Of a stretch of DNA of 64,000 nt, positions 11,443 to 23,443 are shown piece by piece. This DNA comes from Hortaea werneckii (Eukaryota; Ascomycota; Dothideomycetes; Mycosphaerellales; Teratosphaeriaceae): positions 1,364,001-1,428,000 of the forward strand of contig JBAOKB010000144.1 of assembly GCA_037044905.1 (NCBI GenBank), read 5' to 3'. Below the pieces are notes generated by a model. That model was not told the origin of the DNA. It ran no database searches and saw only the letters and a list, made by a program, of their open reading frames with translations. Position 1 is the first letter of the stretch. Every line of letters begins with the position of its first letter. A program made the position numbers and the translations under genes.

Positions 11443-12120
11443 TGAGAGCTTCAAATGATACTGCGCATAATATGCGCTGACACTGTGAAGCAGAATCAGG
11501 CGTACTTGCCTGAGATTGCAAGTCTTGCCGTGGCGCTGAGTGTGTGCCCGTGTAGGCCGGTTTTCGCAAAGAAATCCATCTCGTTTGACCTACCCGACGG
11601 CTTGTGAAGCTCCACTTGCAGATGTCTCCAAAATCCCCAACCTGAGGCAACTTTGCATGGTGGCGGCGGTACCTGCAGTGGTGACGTTTAATCGAGGACA
11701 TCCAATCGTCGGACAGTCCACGGGTGGACCTCCAGCTCGCAGCTCAGGTGAGCTTACCGGCCTCTCTAGGAAGCAGTACCTCACTATGACATCCTCCAGT
11801 TAACAATAAGTTCTTGTAGCGGCTTCCAGCTTTGTTGCTGAATTGTAATAATATTGCATCGTTGTGTACGAAACCTCAGCTCGGCTTTGTCTCTAATAAG
11901 TCTATATCGCTTCGTGGGCTTTCACCTTCCATCTGTCCAAGGCCTCTCTTCGAGGTGAATTTCTAATGGTTCTCAAGAGGAAGCCTCAGAAAGGCATTAC
12001 TTTTGGCTGTATGATCTGTGACTCCTTCGCTCTTTCCATTCTTGTCCATCTGACTTGCCGTGCCTAGATTGCGACACAAACACTGGCCAACGAGTCTATC
12101 CACCTCCGCCGGTTTCCGAG
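11443..12120. other. Intergenic, divergent promoters of JIP5 and the GH36 gene
   Basis: No supported gene. The GH36 frame is open upstream to 12055 but has no ATG before 12121. Confidence 0.5.
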
Positions 12121-14823
12121 ATGACGGACTTGCTCCCAGAGCAGCAGCCACCCGAGCAGCAAAAGCCTGCCTTCTATCCAGAAGAGCTTGACCAGGACGA
12201 CATGTACGTCAAGGTAACTTGTCATCCGCCTCTCGGCCAGGCAACACGTATTGCCCGCCACCAGCATTCTGTCAAGTTCGCCGTGCTGCTGGAAACCTCG
12301 AATCCATCGCTGGTAGATCAGGAGTCATCTGCAGACGCGGACGAGCAACCGCAGGTCTGCCTCTGGCACAATCACAATGGCCATTTCGACTGGAGTGAGC
12401 TGCCCTTGAAGCCGACAAGAGAGTATTCTGATGTTCTACTCGTCAATCGACCCAAGGACCGACGACTCACTAGGACCTGGTTCACTACAGAACTACCAGG
12501 ACTTCCGAAGCATGCACAGGTAGTCAGTTTTACGGTCAAGTTCCGCGTTGCCACGTCTAAAGGGTGGAAATGGGTCAAGGACACTTCTGGCGTCCAAGAT
12601 GGAGAGCTGCATTACCAGGGTCAGGACTATCAAAAGCATACTGCCCACGAGCTGAAGCAATTCTTTGGCGATATCAGTCCTGACATTGCCATCTCAAGCG
12701 AGCGGCCAGATACTGATGACACATTCCTGTACTCGTTGACTTGTCCCGTGCAAGCCGCTCAGGGACCCGACTCTGGCTTCCAGCACCACCGTCTTGGCAA
12801 AGCGCTCTCCTGTTCGCGCTGGTTCGCCTTAGTGAGATTGTGGTCGCCTTGGCTAGCTCCGAGACACGGCAAAGGCAACAAGTTCGAGCTGGATAAGGAT
12901 GGAGTGTTGCTCTCCTTCCTTCGCAGCGACGGCATGCATGTTGTTTGTCTTGGGATCAGTGGCGTTGACGATGTGATGACTACATTCCTCCACGACTCAG
13001 AGGGCAACGTCATCGTCAAGTCTCGAAATGACAGGGCAGAGACGGGAACAGGTAGAGTGCTTGTCGCAGTGGCGGACAGCTTTGAAGTGGCAAATGCAGC
13101 TGTCATGTACCATGCTCGGAAGATTGTGGGGACCTTGAGCTCAACTGCGGCTACAGACGACAAGACGATCGGAGCCTTGACAGATGAGAAAGTCAAGCCC
13201 GAGTGGTTGGAAGAGTGGTACGATGGACTGACATACTGTACCTGGAATGGCCTTGGCCAGGCGTTGACGGCCGACAAGATACACACCGCTCTCGACTCTC
13301 TAAGCTCAAACAACATCAACATCACCAACTTGATTATCGACGACAATTGGCAGAGCCTCTCGCAGGGCGACACGCAATTCAAGCGGGCTTGGCAGGACTT
13401 TGAGGCCACGCCTGACGGCTTCCCTATGGGTATGAAGGCTTTCACGAGCGAGGTAAGGAAGCGACATCCCAATGTCAATCACATCGCCGTCTGGCATGCC
13501 ATTCTAGGCTACTGGGGAGGCATAGATCCGAACGGCAAGATTGGGCAGAAATACAAGACCGTCGAGGTTGAGAAGGAACCCGGTGTTGCAGGTGGCAAGT
13601 TTCACATCGTTGCAGCCGAGGATGCAAAACAGATGTACGATGACTTCTACCGCTTCCTATCCGAAAGCGGAGTCGACTCGGTCAAGACAGACGCTCAATT
13701 CTTCCTTGACTTGCTCCTTCATGCACCGGACAGAAGAGCTGTGACGACTGAGTACCAAGACGCCTGGACACTCGCTCATCTCCGCCACTTTAGCAGCAGA
13801 GCCATCAGTTGCATGAGCCAGGCTCCGCAGATACTCTTCCACTCGCAACTCCCGACCAATAAGCCAAGATTATTGGTACGGAACAGCGATGATTTCTTCC
13901 CAGAAGTTGCAGCGAGTCATCCTTGGCACATCTTCTGTAACGCGCACAACGCATTGTTCACGCAGCATCTGAATGTACTGCCGGATTGGGACATGTTCCA
14001 GACTTCGCATCCGTGGGCGGGATTCCATGCAGCAGCTCGTGCAGTCTCCGGTGGTCCAATCTATTTCACCGATGAGCCTGGGAAACATGATTTAGAGCTG
14101 ATAGGGCAAATGACCGCGCAGACCCCCCGAGGGAAGACAGTCATTCTCCGACCGCACAGAGTCGGACGAACGATCGATGCGTACAATGGTTATGACAATC
14201 AAGCTTTACTCAAGGTCGGCACCTACGTCGGAATGGCTCGGACGGGGACTGGCATCCTGGGCGTCTTTAACGTCTCCCAGCAAGACGTCAGCGAGTTTGT
14301 CCAGCTATCGGACTTCCCTGGAACAGAAGAAGGCGAATACGTCGTGGGCTCTTTCCTTTCTGGCGAGGTCACCAAGCCCATGACAGGAGGAGGCAACCAA
14401 GCTATGCTTGGCCTTGAGCTTGGTGTGCAGGGCTGGGACATCCTCTCAGCTTACGCACTGCGCTCGTTCACTGTGAATAAGAAGAAGGTGCAGGTGGCAA
14501 TGATGGGTCTGCTAGGCAAGATGACCGGCTCTGCTGCGGTCAGTGGGCTGGACATGTATGTGGAGAGCAACGGCCGATTGAGGATCTGGGTCAGCTTGAA
14601 GGCGCTTGGGACTATGGGTCTGTATGTCAGCGATCTGGCGAAACGCGATGTTGATCAGCAGCTCATGATCATGATCTTTGGCAAGCCGGTCTCGAGGGAC
14701 TGCGTGAGGGACAGCGCGAGGGATGAGAATGTGCTGGAGATCGATGTTGAGAAGGCTTGGAAGGATAGCGGAGAGGAGGCGGGATGGAGCAATGAGGTTA
14801 GTGTGGAGGTGTTTATCTCATGA
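12121..14823 (+). CDS. GH36 family raffinose synthase / seed-imbibition (Sip1)-like glycoside hydrolase
   Basis: An intronless gene of 900 aa. The family motifs appear in order: WYDGLTYCTWNGLG (about 365), IIDDNWQ (about 406) and KTDAQFF (about 522). In the raffinose synthase/alkaline alpha-galactosidase family, the acidic residues in the DDNWQ and KxDxQ motifs are the expected active-site carboxylates. The N-terminal 300 residues form a beta-rich domain and the C-terminus a second beta domain. Fungal members are usually annotated as raffinose synthase or Sip1 but are most likely cytosolic alpha-galactosidase-like enzymes, because fungi are not known raffinose producers. There is no signal peptide. 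Substrate is not determinable from sequence. Confidence 0.88.
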   Translation: MTDLLPEQQPPEQQKPAFYPEELDQDDMYVKVTCHPPLGQATRIARHQHSVKFAVLLETSNPSLVDQESSADADEQPQVCLWHNHNGHFDWSELPLKPTREYSDVLLVNRPKDRRLTRTWFTTELPGLPKHAQVVSFTVKFRVATSKGWKWVKDTSGVQDGELHYQGQDYQKHTAHELKQFFGDISPDIAISSERPDTDDTFLYSLTCPVQAAQGPDSGFQHHRLGKALSCSRWFALVRLWSPWLAPRHGKGNKFELDKDGVLLSFLRSDGMHVVCLGISGVDDVMTTFLHDSEGNVIVKSRNDRAETGTGRVLVAVADSFEVANAAVMYHARKIVGTLSSTAATDDKTIGALTDEKVKPEWLEEWYDGLTYCTWNGLGQALTADKIHTALDSLSSNNINITNLIIDDNWQSLSQGDTQFKRAWQDFEATPDGFPMGMKAFTSEVRKRHPNVNHIAVWHAILGYWGGIDPNGKIGQKYKTVEVEKEPGVAGGKFHIVAAEDAKQMYDDFYRFLSESGVDSVKTDAQFFLDLLLHAPDRRAVTTEYQDAWTLAHLRHFSSRAISCMSQAPQILFHSQLPTNKPRLLVRNSDDFFPEVAASHPWHIFCNAHNALFTQHLNVLPDWDMFQTSHPWAGFHAAARAVSGGPIYFTDEPGKHDLELIGQMTAQTPRGKTVILRPHRVGRTIDAYNGYDNQALLKVGTYVGMARTGTGILGVFNVSQQDVSEFVQLSDFPGTEEGEYVVGSFLSGEVTKPMTGGGNQAMLGLELGVQGWDILSAYALRSFTVNKKKVQVAMMGLLGKMTGSAAVSGLDMYVESNGRLRIWVSLKALGTMGLYVSDLAKRDVDQQLMIMIFGKPVSRDCVRDSARDENVLEIDVEKAWKDSGEEAGWSNEVSVEVFIS

Positions 14824-15574
14824 GGGCCTACTGGAGATCTAGATGGGCACGGAAGAATACGACAAGGCAGATTGTTCCGACCAGTAATTGTCCGTGCTCG
14901 CCGTGCAGACTGTAAATGCGGCAGTGGCCTCCATGTGATTACGTGACCCATTCGGTATGCACACCACCTTTTGCGGGTGGCTCCGGTAACGCATGCTGGC
15001 ATTTTGGAGTTCTGGAAGAGCATACCCACTTGTTCATCGGTGCTCTGCGCGTACCTGTATGCAGTAAGAGTTAATTGACAACACATCACGCCCAGGCGCG
15101 TTGCGGCGCTAGCGGTACTTAGATTCCGAGACGCTGCACAATGCTGGCTTGGCAACGTGGGGGGTTCTCTCCGGCGGAAGGCACGATTGGTATAAAGTTT
15201 ATTTCCCTCCACATTCGGCTTCACTCTTCATGAAGCTGGAGCCGCCTGGCTCTTCGATATGGTTCACCGCGCAGCGATAGGGATCCATCTGCACCGTAAG
15301 GAGTGGAACATGCACGCGAGATAGCGGGTATAACAATTCTTGGCGTGCATCGAGAATGGAGCTGAAAGCTCGCGCCGTCAGGACGATTAGGCGCCGGCCA
15401 TGCAAGCATGTGCAGGGCTTGGCAGTTACACGCGCGGCCGCCCTCCGTTCCTGTACGACCTTCACTAGACCCCACCATTAGCTCCCCTCCTTAAAGACCG
15501 CCGTGATTGCTCATTCTCCACAAAACCTCGCCCCTGCAAACCACCTACACTGACAGCAGGCAAGACCAGCAACC
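14824..15574. other. Intergenic between GH36 and WW-domain genes
   Basis: I see no gene. The WW-domain gene promoter lies at the right end. Confidence 0.5.
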
Positions 15575-16563
15575 ATGTCGTTCCTCAAGGATTTGACGTC
15601 GGAGTTCAAGAATCTCAAGGCCAGGTTTGGCGATAAGGAAGAAGAGAGCAGCCATGGCCAGCAGCGCGGCGAATCGGACTCCTTCTACGGCCAGGGTCAG
15701 CAGCAACCGCCACCGCAACAGGGCTATGGTTACGGTGCACCCCAGCAGCCGTATGGCGCGCCTCAACAGCAGCCATACGGTCAGTACTCTCACGGGGCAC
15801 CGCCGGACCAGTATGGCCACGGTCAGCCCTACGGAGCACCACCGCCACCTTCAGGTCCGCCAGGCCAGCCACCGCTGCCTCCAGGCTGGCATTCTCAGTG
15901 GGATCCCAACTCGCAGCGTTACTACTTCGTTGAGCAAGCGACCGGCCGCACTACCTGGGAACCACCAACTCAAGCACCGACTGAGTATCGTTCAGCTCCG
16001 CCGCCGCCCGGTGATGCTGGGCTGAGCTACCCGCCCTACGGTGGTCAGCAGGCACACGGCATGAGCCAGTATCCTGAGGGTGAGAAGAAGAAAGAAAAGA
16101 AGGACAACTCGATGCTTTACGGTGTTGGCGGTCTTGCTGCCGGTGCACTCATTGGCGGCGTGGTTGCGCATGAGATGAGTAAGTCAATCTTCCTGTAGCA
16201 CTGCCCAGACTACGTTACTGATTTTTCTGCGTAGCCGAAGACTCGGACGACGAAAAGCAGGCCGCTGCGGCACCTGCACAGCAACAGTACCCACCGCCTC
16301 AGTCGTACGGTGAACCACAGCCTGACCCCTACGGTGACCCGTACAGCGGCGGCCCACCTCCCGAGGACGATGGTCCGCCTCCAGTCCTACCAGCTGAAGA
16401 CGCCGACGGAGACAGTGTATCTAGCTCCGATCGTGAGGAAGTACAGGAGGCCCGGGAAGACTACGAAGAAGCACTGGCGGAAGCCAGCTCAAGTAGCGAT
16501 GAGGAGGAAGTTCAAGAGGCCCGTGAAGAGTACGAGGAGGCGTACGAGGACAATTACGAATAA
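15575..16563 (+). CDS. WW-domain, Gln/Pro/Tyr-rich protein with glycine-zipper helix and acidic repeat tail
   Basis: 310 aa from exons 15575-16178 and 16235-16563 (56-nt intron, GTAAGT...GTAG). Order: a short helix MSFLKDLTSEFKNLKARFGD; a Q/P/G/Y-rich linker with repeated PYGAPQQ units; one WW domain (W105 to W128, LPPGWHSQWD...RTTWEPP); a basic patch; a glycine-zipper hydrophobic segment GVGGLAAGALIGGVVAHEM (about 180-200); and an acidic tail with two near-identical copies of EEVQEARE(D/E)YEEA. WW domains bind PPxY or PPLP ligands. The zipper could insert in a membrane or drive assembly. No precise function is known to me. The second exon is secure because it continues both the composition and the frame. 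Confidence 0.8.
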
Positions 16564-17422
16564 GCAAGATGCTGTTCAACATATCAGCTCTGATAGATGA
16601 TTTGAGGCTTTCAAGCCCATTAGAAGTTGCTTGATGGGATGGATAACCCAAATGGGATTGATGCCGTGTGGCGCATCACCGAAGTAGCATAGCGGGATAT
16701 ACGTGAGCATCGACCGCGATCAACTAGCGATCGTTTCAGATCATTTTTCTCTCATTACTGATATACCTCAGCATGAGGGGCTTTCGCCTTTGTGTGTTGT
16801 CAGTCACTCCTGCCGAACTGGGTTTTTGCGTCCCTTCCGTGATTCGAAGTCAAACACATTGAGTGGACAACGCATCAAGACTGCGCCTGATATAAAAGAT
16901 CTGGCTCGCCTCCCACATACACCTCGAAGCTTGTGTAGAGGACGTTGGCAAGGGCCTGAGAAGGGCGACATCGGCGTTCTGCCCCTCGTACGAGGACGGC
17001 CGCGGTATCCACCAGGCGTTGCCGGCTCACCGGCTGTGGCGTCCCAGATTATCAGATAAGATGCAAATTTTTCCATGCATTCACTTCACCTTACCCTTCC
17101 GGGAAGGAGGTGATCTCCATTATGAGGGTGGAAGCTCGCGAAGGATCCTTAGTGGAAGCTTGAAATGCTGTGGTCTAGTATGCGATGCTGTAAAGAGCGA
17201 CCATAGGCGATATGCTCGTGGCTTCGGTGGGGCATGGGCTCAGCCATCTGGATCTTTTGCGGGCTGCGGCGTGGTCTTTGCGTCTAGGGCATTGTTGACA
17301 TGGGGCGGGATAAGAGTGCTCGGATAGCTAGGTAGACTCAGCGACTGGATCTCTCAATACTTGTGTAACACCTTTTGTTTCATACTTACAGCCCACTGCT
17401 TGACCAAGACCATTCCCTCACA
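16564..17422. other. Intergenic, promoter of the siderophore-transporter-like gene
   Basis: Small ORFs only. The right half is the promoter of the MFS gene and contains a perfect iron-type GATA site at 17049-17059. Confidence 0.6.
17049..17059. promoter_or_regulatory. SreA-type GATA site (ATCAGATAA), iron repression element candidate
   Basis: TTATCAGATAA contains the 9-bp core ATCAGATAA, an exact match to the ATCWGATAA element recognised by fungal iron-responsive GATA repressors (SreA/Sre1/Urbs1). It lies about 365 bp upstream of the start codon of a siderophore-transporter-like gene. Function is inferred from that match and the context. Confidence 0.55.
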
Positions 17423-19409
17423 ATGCCTTTGCGTAGACCAAATTGGGTCTTGCAACGCAAAGACACCGACAGCGCTTGCGGAGATCCCCAACAGCCTGAG
17501 CCAAGTCTGACCATTCGTTTGGATCCAAAGGACAAGACACAGGTCGAAAGTACCAATGATCCCGAAGTGCAGAAACCAGTCGAGGGACTCAAACCTTCGC
17601 ATGAGGAGGCTCAGCATGGCGTCGACGTCGCCGAGGCCATCACAGCATCATGGACGAGGAAATACCTTGTTGCGGCCTACATCCTGTAAGCCTGCTTTTA
17701 TTTCTCCTCGATTCTGAACGTTTACTTACCTCAAATCCAGCTTCTGGTGCATCTACTGCACCAACGCCTTCCAATCGAGCATAACCAACAGCCTCACCCC
17801 CTTCGTGACCAGTTCCTTCGAGCTCCACTCCCTGACCTCCACCATCTCCGTCGTCGCCAGCGTAATGAGCGGAGCCTGTTACATGCCTGTCGCCAAAATC
17901 CTGAACGTATGGGGACGACCGCAGGGGTTCGCCATTATGGCAGCGATCAGCACTATCGGTCTTATCATGATGGCGGTGTGTCGGAACGTCGAGACGTACG
18001 CCGCTGCGCAGGTGTTCTATAACGTCGGGTTTTCGGGTCTCATCTTCAGCATTGATGTCTTGACATCCGACTCTTCTTCGCTTAAGGACCGTGGGCTTGC
18101 GTATGCTTATACTTCAACCCCGTAGGTTCTGAAGAACGACGCTTTGTCTCGAGTTGAATGTATGCGTGGCTAATCTCGTAAGCTCAGATACATCATCACA
18201 GCATTTGCGGGCCCCAAAGCCGCAGAGTCTTTCTACGAGGAGATTAGTTGGCGATGGGGGTTCGGGATATTCTGCATCATCTTGCCTGTTGTCGCCCTTC
18301 CCCTATTCGTTCTGCTGAAGCGTTCTGAAACGAAAGCAAAGAATCTGGGATTGCTGGAAAGGCCGAAAAGTGGCCGCTCGTTCCTACAGAGCATTTGGTA
18401 TTACCTAGTTGAGTTTGACAGTAAGTATATCGGTCGCAGACGGCAAATCTTAGAAGAGACACTGACTTGAGCAGTACTCGGCATCATAACACTCGCCGGA
18501 GGTCTCTCGCTCTTCTTGCTACCCTTTTCGCTAGCCGACTTAGCACCTCACGGATGGAAGACGGACTACATCATTGCCATGCTGGTCGTCGGGATCTTGC
18601 TTCTCATCAGCACATACTTCGTCGAGCGCTTCCTGGCATCTAAGCCGTTCATCCCATATCACCTACTTACTAACCGGACCGTGCTTGCAACTTGCATGCT
18701 GGACGCCACCTGGCAAATCGCCTACTACTGCTGGGACAGTTACTTCACTTCCTACCTCCAAGTGGTTTACCAGACCTCAATATCCACTGCCGGATACATC
18801 GCTGCATCTTACGACATCGTAGCTGGAGTCTGGTTGATCGGTGTCGGCCTGCTGATCAGATACACTGGCCGCTTCAAGTGGATGCTTTGGTGCGCCGTAT
18901 CCATCTATACTCTGGCCGAAGGCTTGATGATCTATTTCCGCCTGCCGCACCACGGTGGCGTTGGCTTCATCGTAATGTGCCAGTGTTTCATTGCTATAGG
19001 CGGTGGCACGATGACGCTCATCCAACAGGTCGCCGTCCTTGCGGTTGCAGAACACGGTGAATTCGCTTCCATGCTTGCTCTGCTGGGTCTTTTTGGGTAC
19101 ATGGGAGGAGCCGTTGGCGGTGCCATTTCCGGTGCCATTTGGACGAACACATTGCCACAGGAGCTTGCGAAATTCTTGCCCGAATCGGCTTTGGGAGATC
19201 TCAATACCATCTATGAGGATCTTGACACCCAGCTTAGCTACGCGTGGGGCAGTCCAGTCCGTGAGGCCATTGTCCACGCGTATGCAGTTGCGCAGACAAG
19301 GATGCTTATTGCTGGCACAGCTGTCATGGTGATTGGGTTCATCTGTGTGGCTCTTATCCGGGATATAAACGTAAAACAGATCCAGCAAGTCAAAGGTGTC
19401 TTGTTCTAG
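17423..19409 (+). CDS. MFS transporter, siderophore-iron type (ARN/Sit family)
   Basis: 603 aa from four exons: 17423-17685, 17741-18121, 18188-18420 and 18475-19409. The introns are 55, 66 and 54 nt and all junctions keep frame. A hydrophilic N-terminus of about 80 residues leads into roughly 14 TM helices. The stretch YILFWCIYCTNAFQSS and the later LLTNRTVLATCMLDATWQIA, YYCWDSYFTSYLQVVY and IGGGTMTLIQQVAVLA segments resemble fungal siderophore-iron transporters (Sit1/MirB relatives). They take up ferric siderophores at the plasma membrane. The upstream ATCAGATAA site agrees with iron control. Which siderophore it carries cannot be read from sequence. It is convergent with MSH6, with 177 bp between stop codons. 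Confidence 0.87.
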
Positions 19410-19586
19410 AGTAGTGGCCATGCTAAAGACAACGACTAGGCTGGGGATGCCGCGTTGGGACTACCCTATACTACAATCTGATCTAGCGAGCGATGGCCCG
19501 TTGAAGTATGCTAGGACTTGGACAGAAACATCGTGACCAGCAAATATTATATACAGCGAATTCCATATAGGAAGCTTTCAATCCAT

Positions 19587-22500
19587 CTATAGCGCTGCGA
19601 TAGCCTTCCTCAACACTTCTAGACTTCCATCGCTCACACACACTTCTTCCAAATGCGAGTCTTTCAGCATCCAGCTGAGATCGCTCAAAACGCCGAGCGG
19701 AAGCCAGTGGCTCTCCTTTGCCTTTTCCACACTCTCTTTGATGCGACCGGTGTGCTCCCAGCTCTGTGCTGCCTCCTCGGCTCGCCTGATGATTTTATCT
19801 GGTATGCCGCACATGGCGGCGCAGTGCATGCCGTAGCTGCCCTCTGCAACACCATCCTCAAGCTTGTAAAGGAACGTAACATCTCTTATGTCATCGTCCA
19901 CTCTGACAGCCATTCGTTTAGGTGCTATTTCGGGGTGACTGGCAAACTCGGTCGCCAAGCTGTGGTAATGAGTGGCAAAGTATCCCAAGGAGCCGACGTG
20001 AGTCGCAACATGATGCAGCACAGCTTGCGCGACTGCTACACCATCATAGCTGCTGGTACCGCGGCCGAGCTCATCGAGAATGACTAGTGATCGAGGTGTA
20101 GCTTCTTGAAGGATTTTCTTGGTCTCGCTCAGCTCCACCATAAAAGTGCTCTGACCGGCGAAAATGTTGTCGTGGGCTCCAAGTCGAGACATGATGCGAT
20201 CGACAGGCGTCATACGTGCAGTCTCCGCAGGTACATGGCAGCCGATCTGTGCCAAAATGACAGCAACACAGGTCATGCGCAGCACCGTTGACTTTCCTGC
20301 TGCATTGGCGCCAGTGAGCAACGTGACGGAGGCATCATTGCCACCCAGCGAGATATCGTTCGGGATGAAGTTCGTAGTGGTCTCAATGCAAGGGTGGCGT
20401 AGCTCAGCGAATTCCAAGACACTGCGCGCTTGATCATCTTCGATGAATTCTGGCCTGCATGCCGGAGTGCCCATAGCAGTAGAAGCCTTGGCCAATGAGA
20501 TAAGACAATCAAGCTGAGAGATTATCTTGACAGCAGCAAGCCAGGTAGCATAGTCCTCGTCGAAGCGTGCGAAGAATCGTCCGGACATGGCTTTGACTAC
20601 TTGACCGTGAGTCTCTTGTGCTTCTTTCAGGTCCTGCACCAAACCCTCTAGCTCCGGGAAATACCATCGCTTGACAGATTTGGTGGCCGAAACTTGCTTC
20701 CAGGTCTTTGGTATGGTGCCTTTCACCTTGATGGGTACTTCTAATTGGTAAATCTCTTTGCCGTTATCCGTGAATTTGATGGCTGAGGAGCCGAGGTCTT
20801 TGCGGGCTTTGTTTAGAAGTTTTTGCAACTCCTTCTCGATCCCGTCAATCCGCTCCTGACTTTCATCGAACTCTTCTTCGATGCCGGGTTGCGGGATGAA
20901 GAGACCATCGTCTTTGGCTTTGCTACGATCGAAGGCGTCCTTCCAGTGGCTCAGCGCCCCAGCGAGATCCGGCATGGCGGAGATGAGCTGACCAAGCACA
21001 CCTTCCCCTTGCCCAAAAGATCCAAGAAGCGACATTGTGTACTCGATCTGCTCAAAACCTTCTAGAACCTTGACGAAGTCTTGAGCCTTGCACCTTCCAG
21101 CATGAATCCGCGAGATGAGCCGCTCCAAATCTGGAAGTCTGCTTAGCGAAGCTGTAAAGCGATCCATGATTGTGCTATCAGCATTGAGGGCGTCGACTGC
21201 GTCAAGCCTCTGATTGATTTTCTTTGCATCAGCGAGTGGATGGCAGACCCATTGTCTGAGCGTACGCTTGCCAAATGGCGTGATGCATCGATTCAGCATT
21301 GTGAATAACGTGCCGTCAGTGCTACCATCAAATGTGTTTGCAAATATCTCCAAGTTGATCAAACTCTGTCCGTCCAACACCAGGCTTGATGCTTTGCGGA
21401 TGGGATCGTACCAAGCGAAGTTGCCCGCGGTAACGAGCTCACGCTCTATCTTGAGTGTGCTGAGGTACCAGATAAGTGCACCAAGGGCAGAGAATGTAAG
21501 CTCTTTATCTTTCGCCTCGCGTAGTGCTACAGGCCAAGCATCCATGGAGTCCTCGACCGCCTTGTCAAAGTACCCTTCGCCATCTATCTTCATGCGTGCT
21601 TTCTCGGCTGACAAGAACTCTTTGTCAGGCTTGAGATAGTTCCAGATTGTCGTCGGTGCGGTATTGTTCTTCAAGATTCTCAGTGCTTTGCTGGAAATTG
21701 AGCTCTTCTCTAGTAACAACTCGCCCGGGCGAGTCTGGGCAACGAATGTTTCAAAGCGAGTCATGTCTGCATCATCAGCGAAGTCTACCAGGTGAAATTG
21801 TGCAGTCGCAGTGTCAACGAATGCGATGCCAAAACACGGTCTTCCATCCTTCTCTGTCTCTTTGATTGCAGCGCAGTACGTTGCCATGTCGTCTTGCAGC
21901 ATACCGCCGTCAACCAGTGTGCCAGAGGTTAGAACAGAAGAAAGCTCTCTCCGAATGATCTTCTCCTCCTTCTTCTTGTCGGCGTCACTCCTCTCACGCA
22001 TGTCCTTGCCAAGAGCAGATTCCATTTGGTCTACTCGCGCGATCTTGTAGCCTTTCGCCACAAATTGGTTCGCCCAATGGTCAAGACTAGCCTCTGGCAC
22101 GCCCACCATCCGCATATTGACTCGATCCGTGAGCTTCAGATCAAACAGTTGATGGCCAACGGTGGCGTCGTTTTCATAGAGTTCATAAAATTTGCCCTTC
22201 TTGAAGAAGACAATTGTATTCCAGAACTTGCACTTGATCTCCCAATACTGCTTTTCAAAGGGTGAAAACTTGCCCCATGCCATAGGCGGGATGTATAACG
22301 TGCGAGGGTCGTAATCTGGGTGATCTGGAGGATGCCGATCCGCATCAAGAATAGTTGCCAACCACGGATATCGTTCCGACGGATCCGTGGTATGTGCCTT
22401 TTGCTTCTTGCCCGTTGCCGCATCTTGCTCCCGTTTCTTCTTTTGCATGTCTGCCACTTTTCGAGGTTCTGTTGGCGGTGGCGCCTCAGGGTCGTACGTC

Positions 22501-23407
22501 CACTGCCGTGCGGTAGATGTCGTTGGAATCTCCTCACTGTCTTCCACAGGCAAAGATGGTGGAGAGGGCGGCTTGGTCGAACTTGTGGGATTTGAAATCT
22601 TCTGCTTGCTTCTCTTCGGCTTCTGCTCCTCTCCATCATCGTCCTCGACAACAAAGTCGTCCATGTCTGCTGAGTGGGTATTAGCCTTGTTGCTTGGTTG
22701 CGATGGTGATTCCCCAATCAGCTGACTGTGTAATGGCGGCAGGCTTTTGAAGACTACGCCAGGCTGGTAAGTCGTTGTGAGATTGCAAGATGTGCTCAAC
22801 GTACCATCGTCACTTTCCATGGCAGCCTGAGTGGCCTCATCAAAGCCATACTCGTCGTCAGACTCATCCTTGGCACTTATGCGCCTCCTCTTAGAGGCAC
22901 GCCTGTTGCCTGACAGCGGCTTGAAGACTTCGTCGTCATCTTCATCATCAGACTCGGCGTAATTGACCTGCTTCTTCGCCTTGCGTGAGGGGCTGGAGAA
23001 AAGTGTGCCTGGCGTTTCTATCAGCCGGTCAGTCTCCGGCTGGGGCCTATCATCTTGAACAGCAACGCACCATTCTCTTTGTTAGCGTTGCCGCCTGCAG
23101 AGGTCTGCTGAGATGCACCAGGAGCCGCGGGTGGGCTGGAGCTTGCTGCTACGCTGCTGCTTGGTACTGGTGTGTGGTCCGCACTAGAAGTAGGCACCTT
23201 GCTGCTGTCGATTGAGCCATTGGCATCGGACGCTCGCTTTGCGGGTGTGACATTGCTGGAAGCCGATGCCGCTCGTTTCTGGAAGAAGCTTGCAATGCCC
23301 TGCTGCTTCGGTCCGGGTTTGGCGGACGATGAACTCCCAGTCTTGGTCTTGGGAGCGGCGCGTGCCTTCGGGGTATTGACCTCGTTGCCTTCAATTCCTC
23401 GTGCCAT
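19587..23407 (-). CDS. MSH6: DNA mismatch repair protein Msh6
   Basis: 1209 aa from exons 23407-23071, 23017-22805 and 22666-19587. Introns are 53 nt (GTGCGT) and 138 nt (GTACGT...GCAG), and all junctions keep frame. Near the N-terminus, Q35-x-x-I38-x-x-F41-F42 is a PCNA-binding PIP box (QGIASFFQKR), as in Msh6 generally. A disordered acidic/basic linker follows. The mismatch-binding GKFYELYE motif (Phe-x-Glu) is at about 340. The ATPase has a P-loop TGANAAGKST (about 967) and Walker B ILDELGRGTSSYDG (about 1045). Msh6 pairs with Msh2 to recognise base mismatches and small loops in the nucleus. The second base of the P-loop consensus differs slightly (GANAAGKS rather than GPNMGGKS), which is tolerated in the family. 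It is head to head with FPGS. Confidence 0.95.
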
Positions 23408-23443
23408 TGTGATTGCTGATGATTCGAAAGCGCCGCGTAGTGG

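Noticed and set aside
12759..13478. 239-codon antisense ORF inside the GH36 gene
   Set aside because: A shadow of a strongly conserved coding region.
18777..19421. 214-codon antisense ORF over the MFS gene
   Set aside because: A mirror of TM-helix codons; no features.
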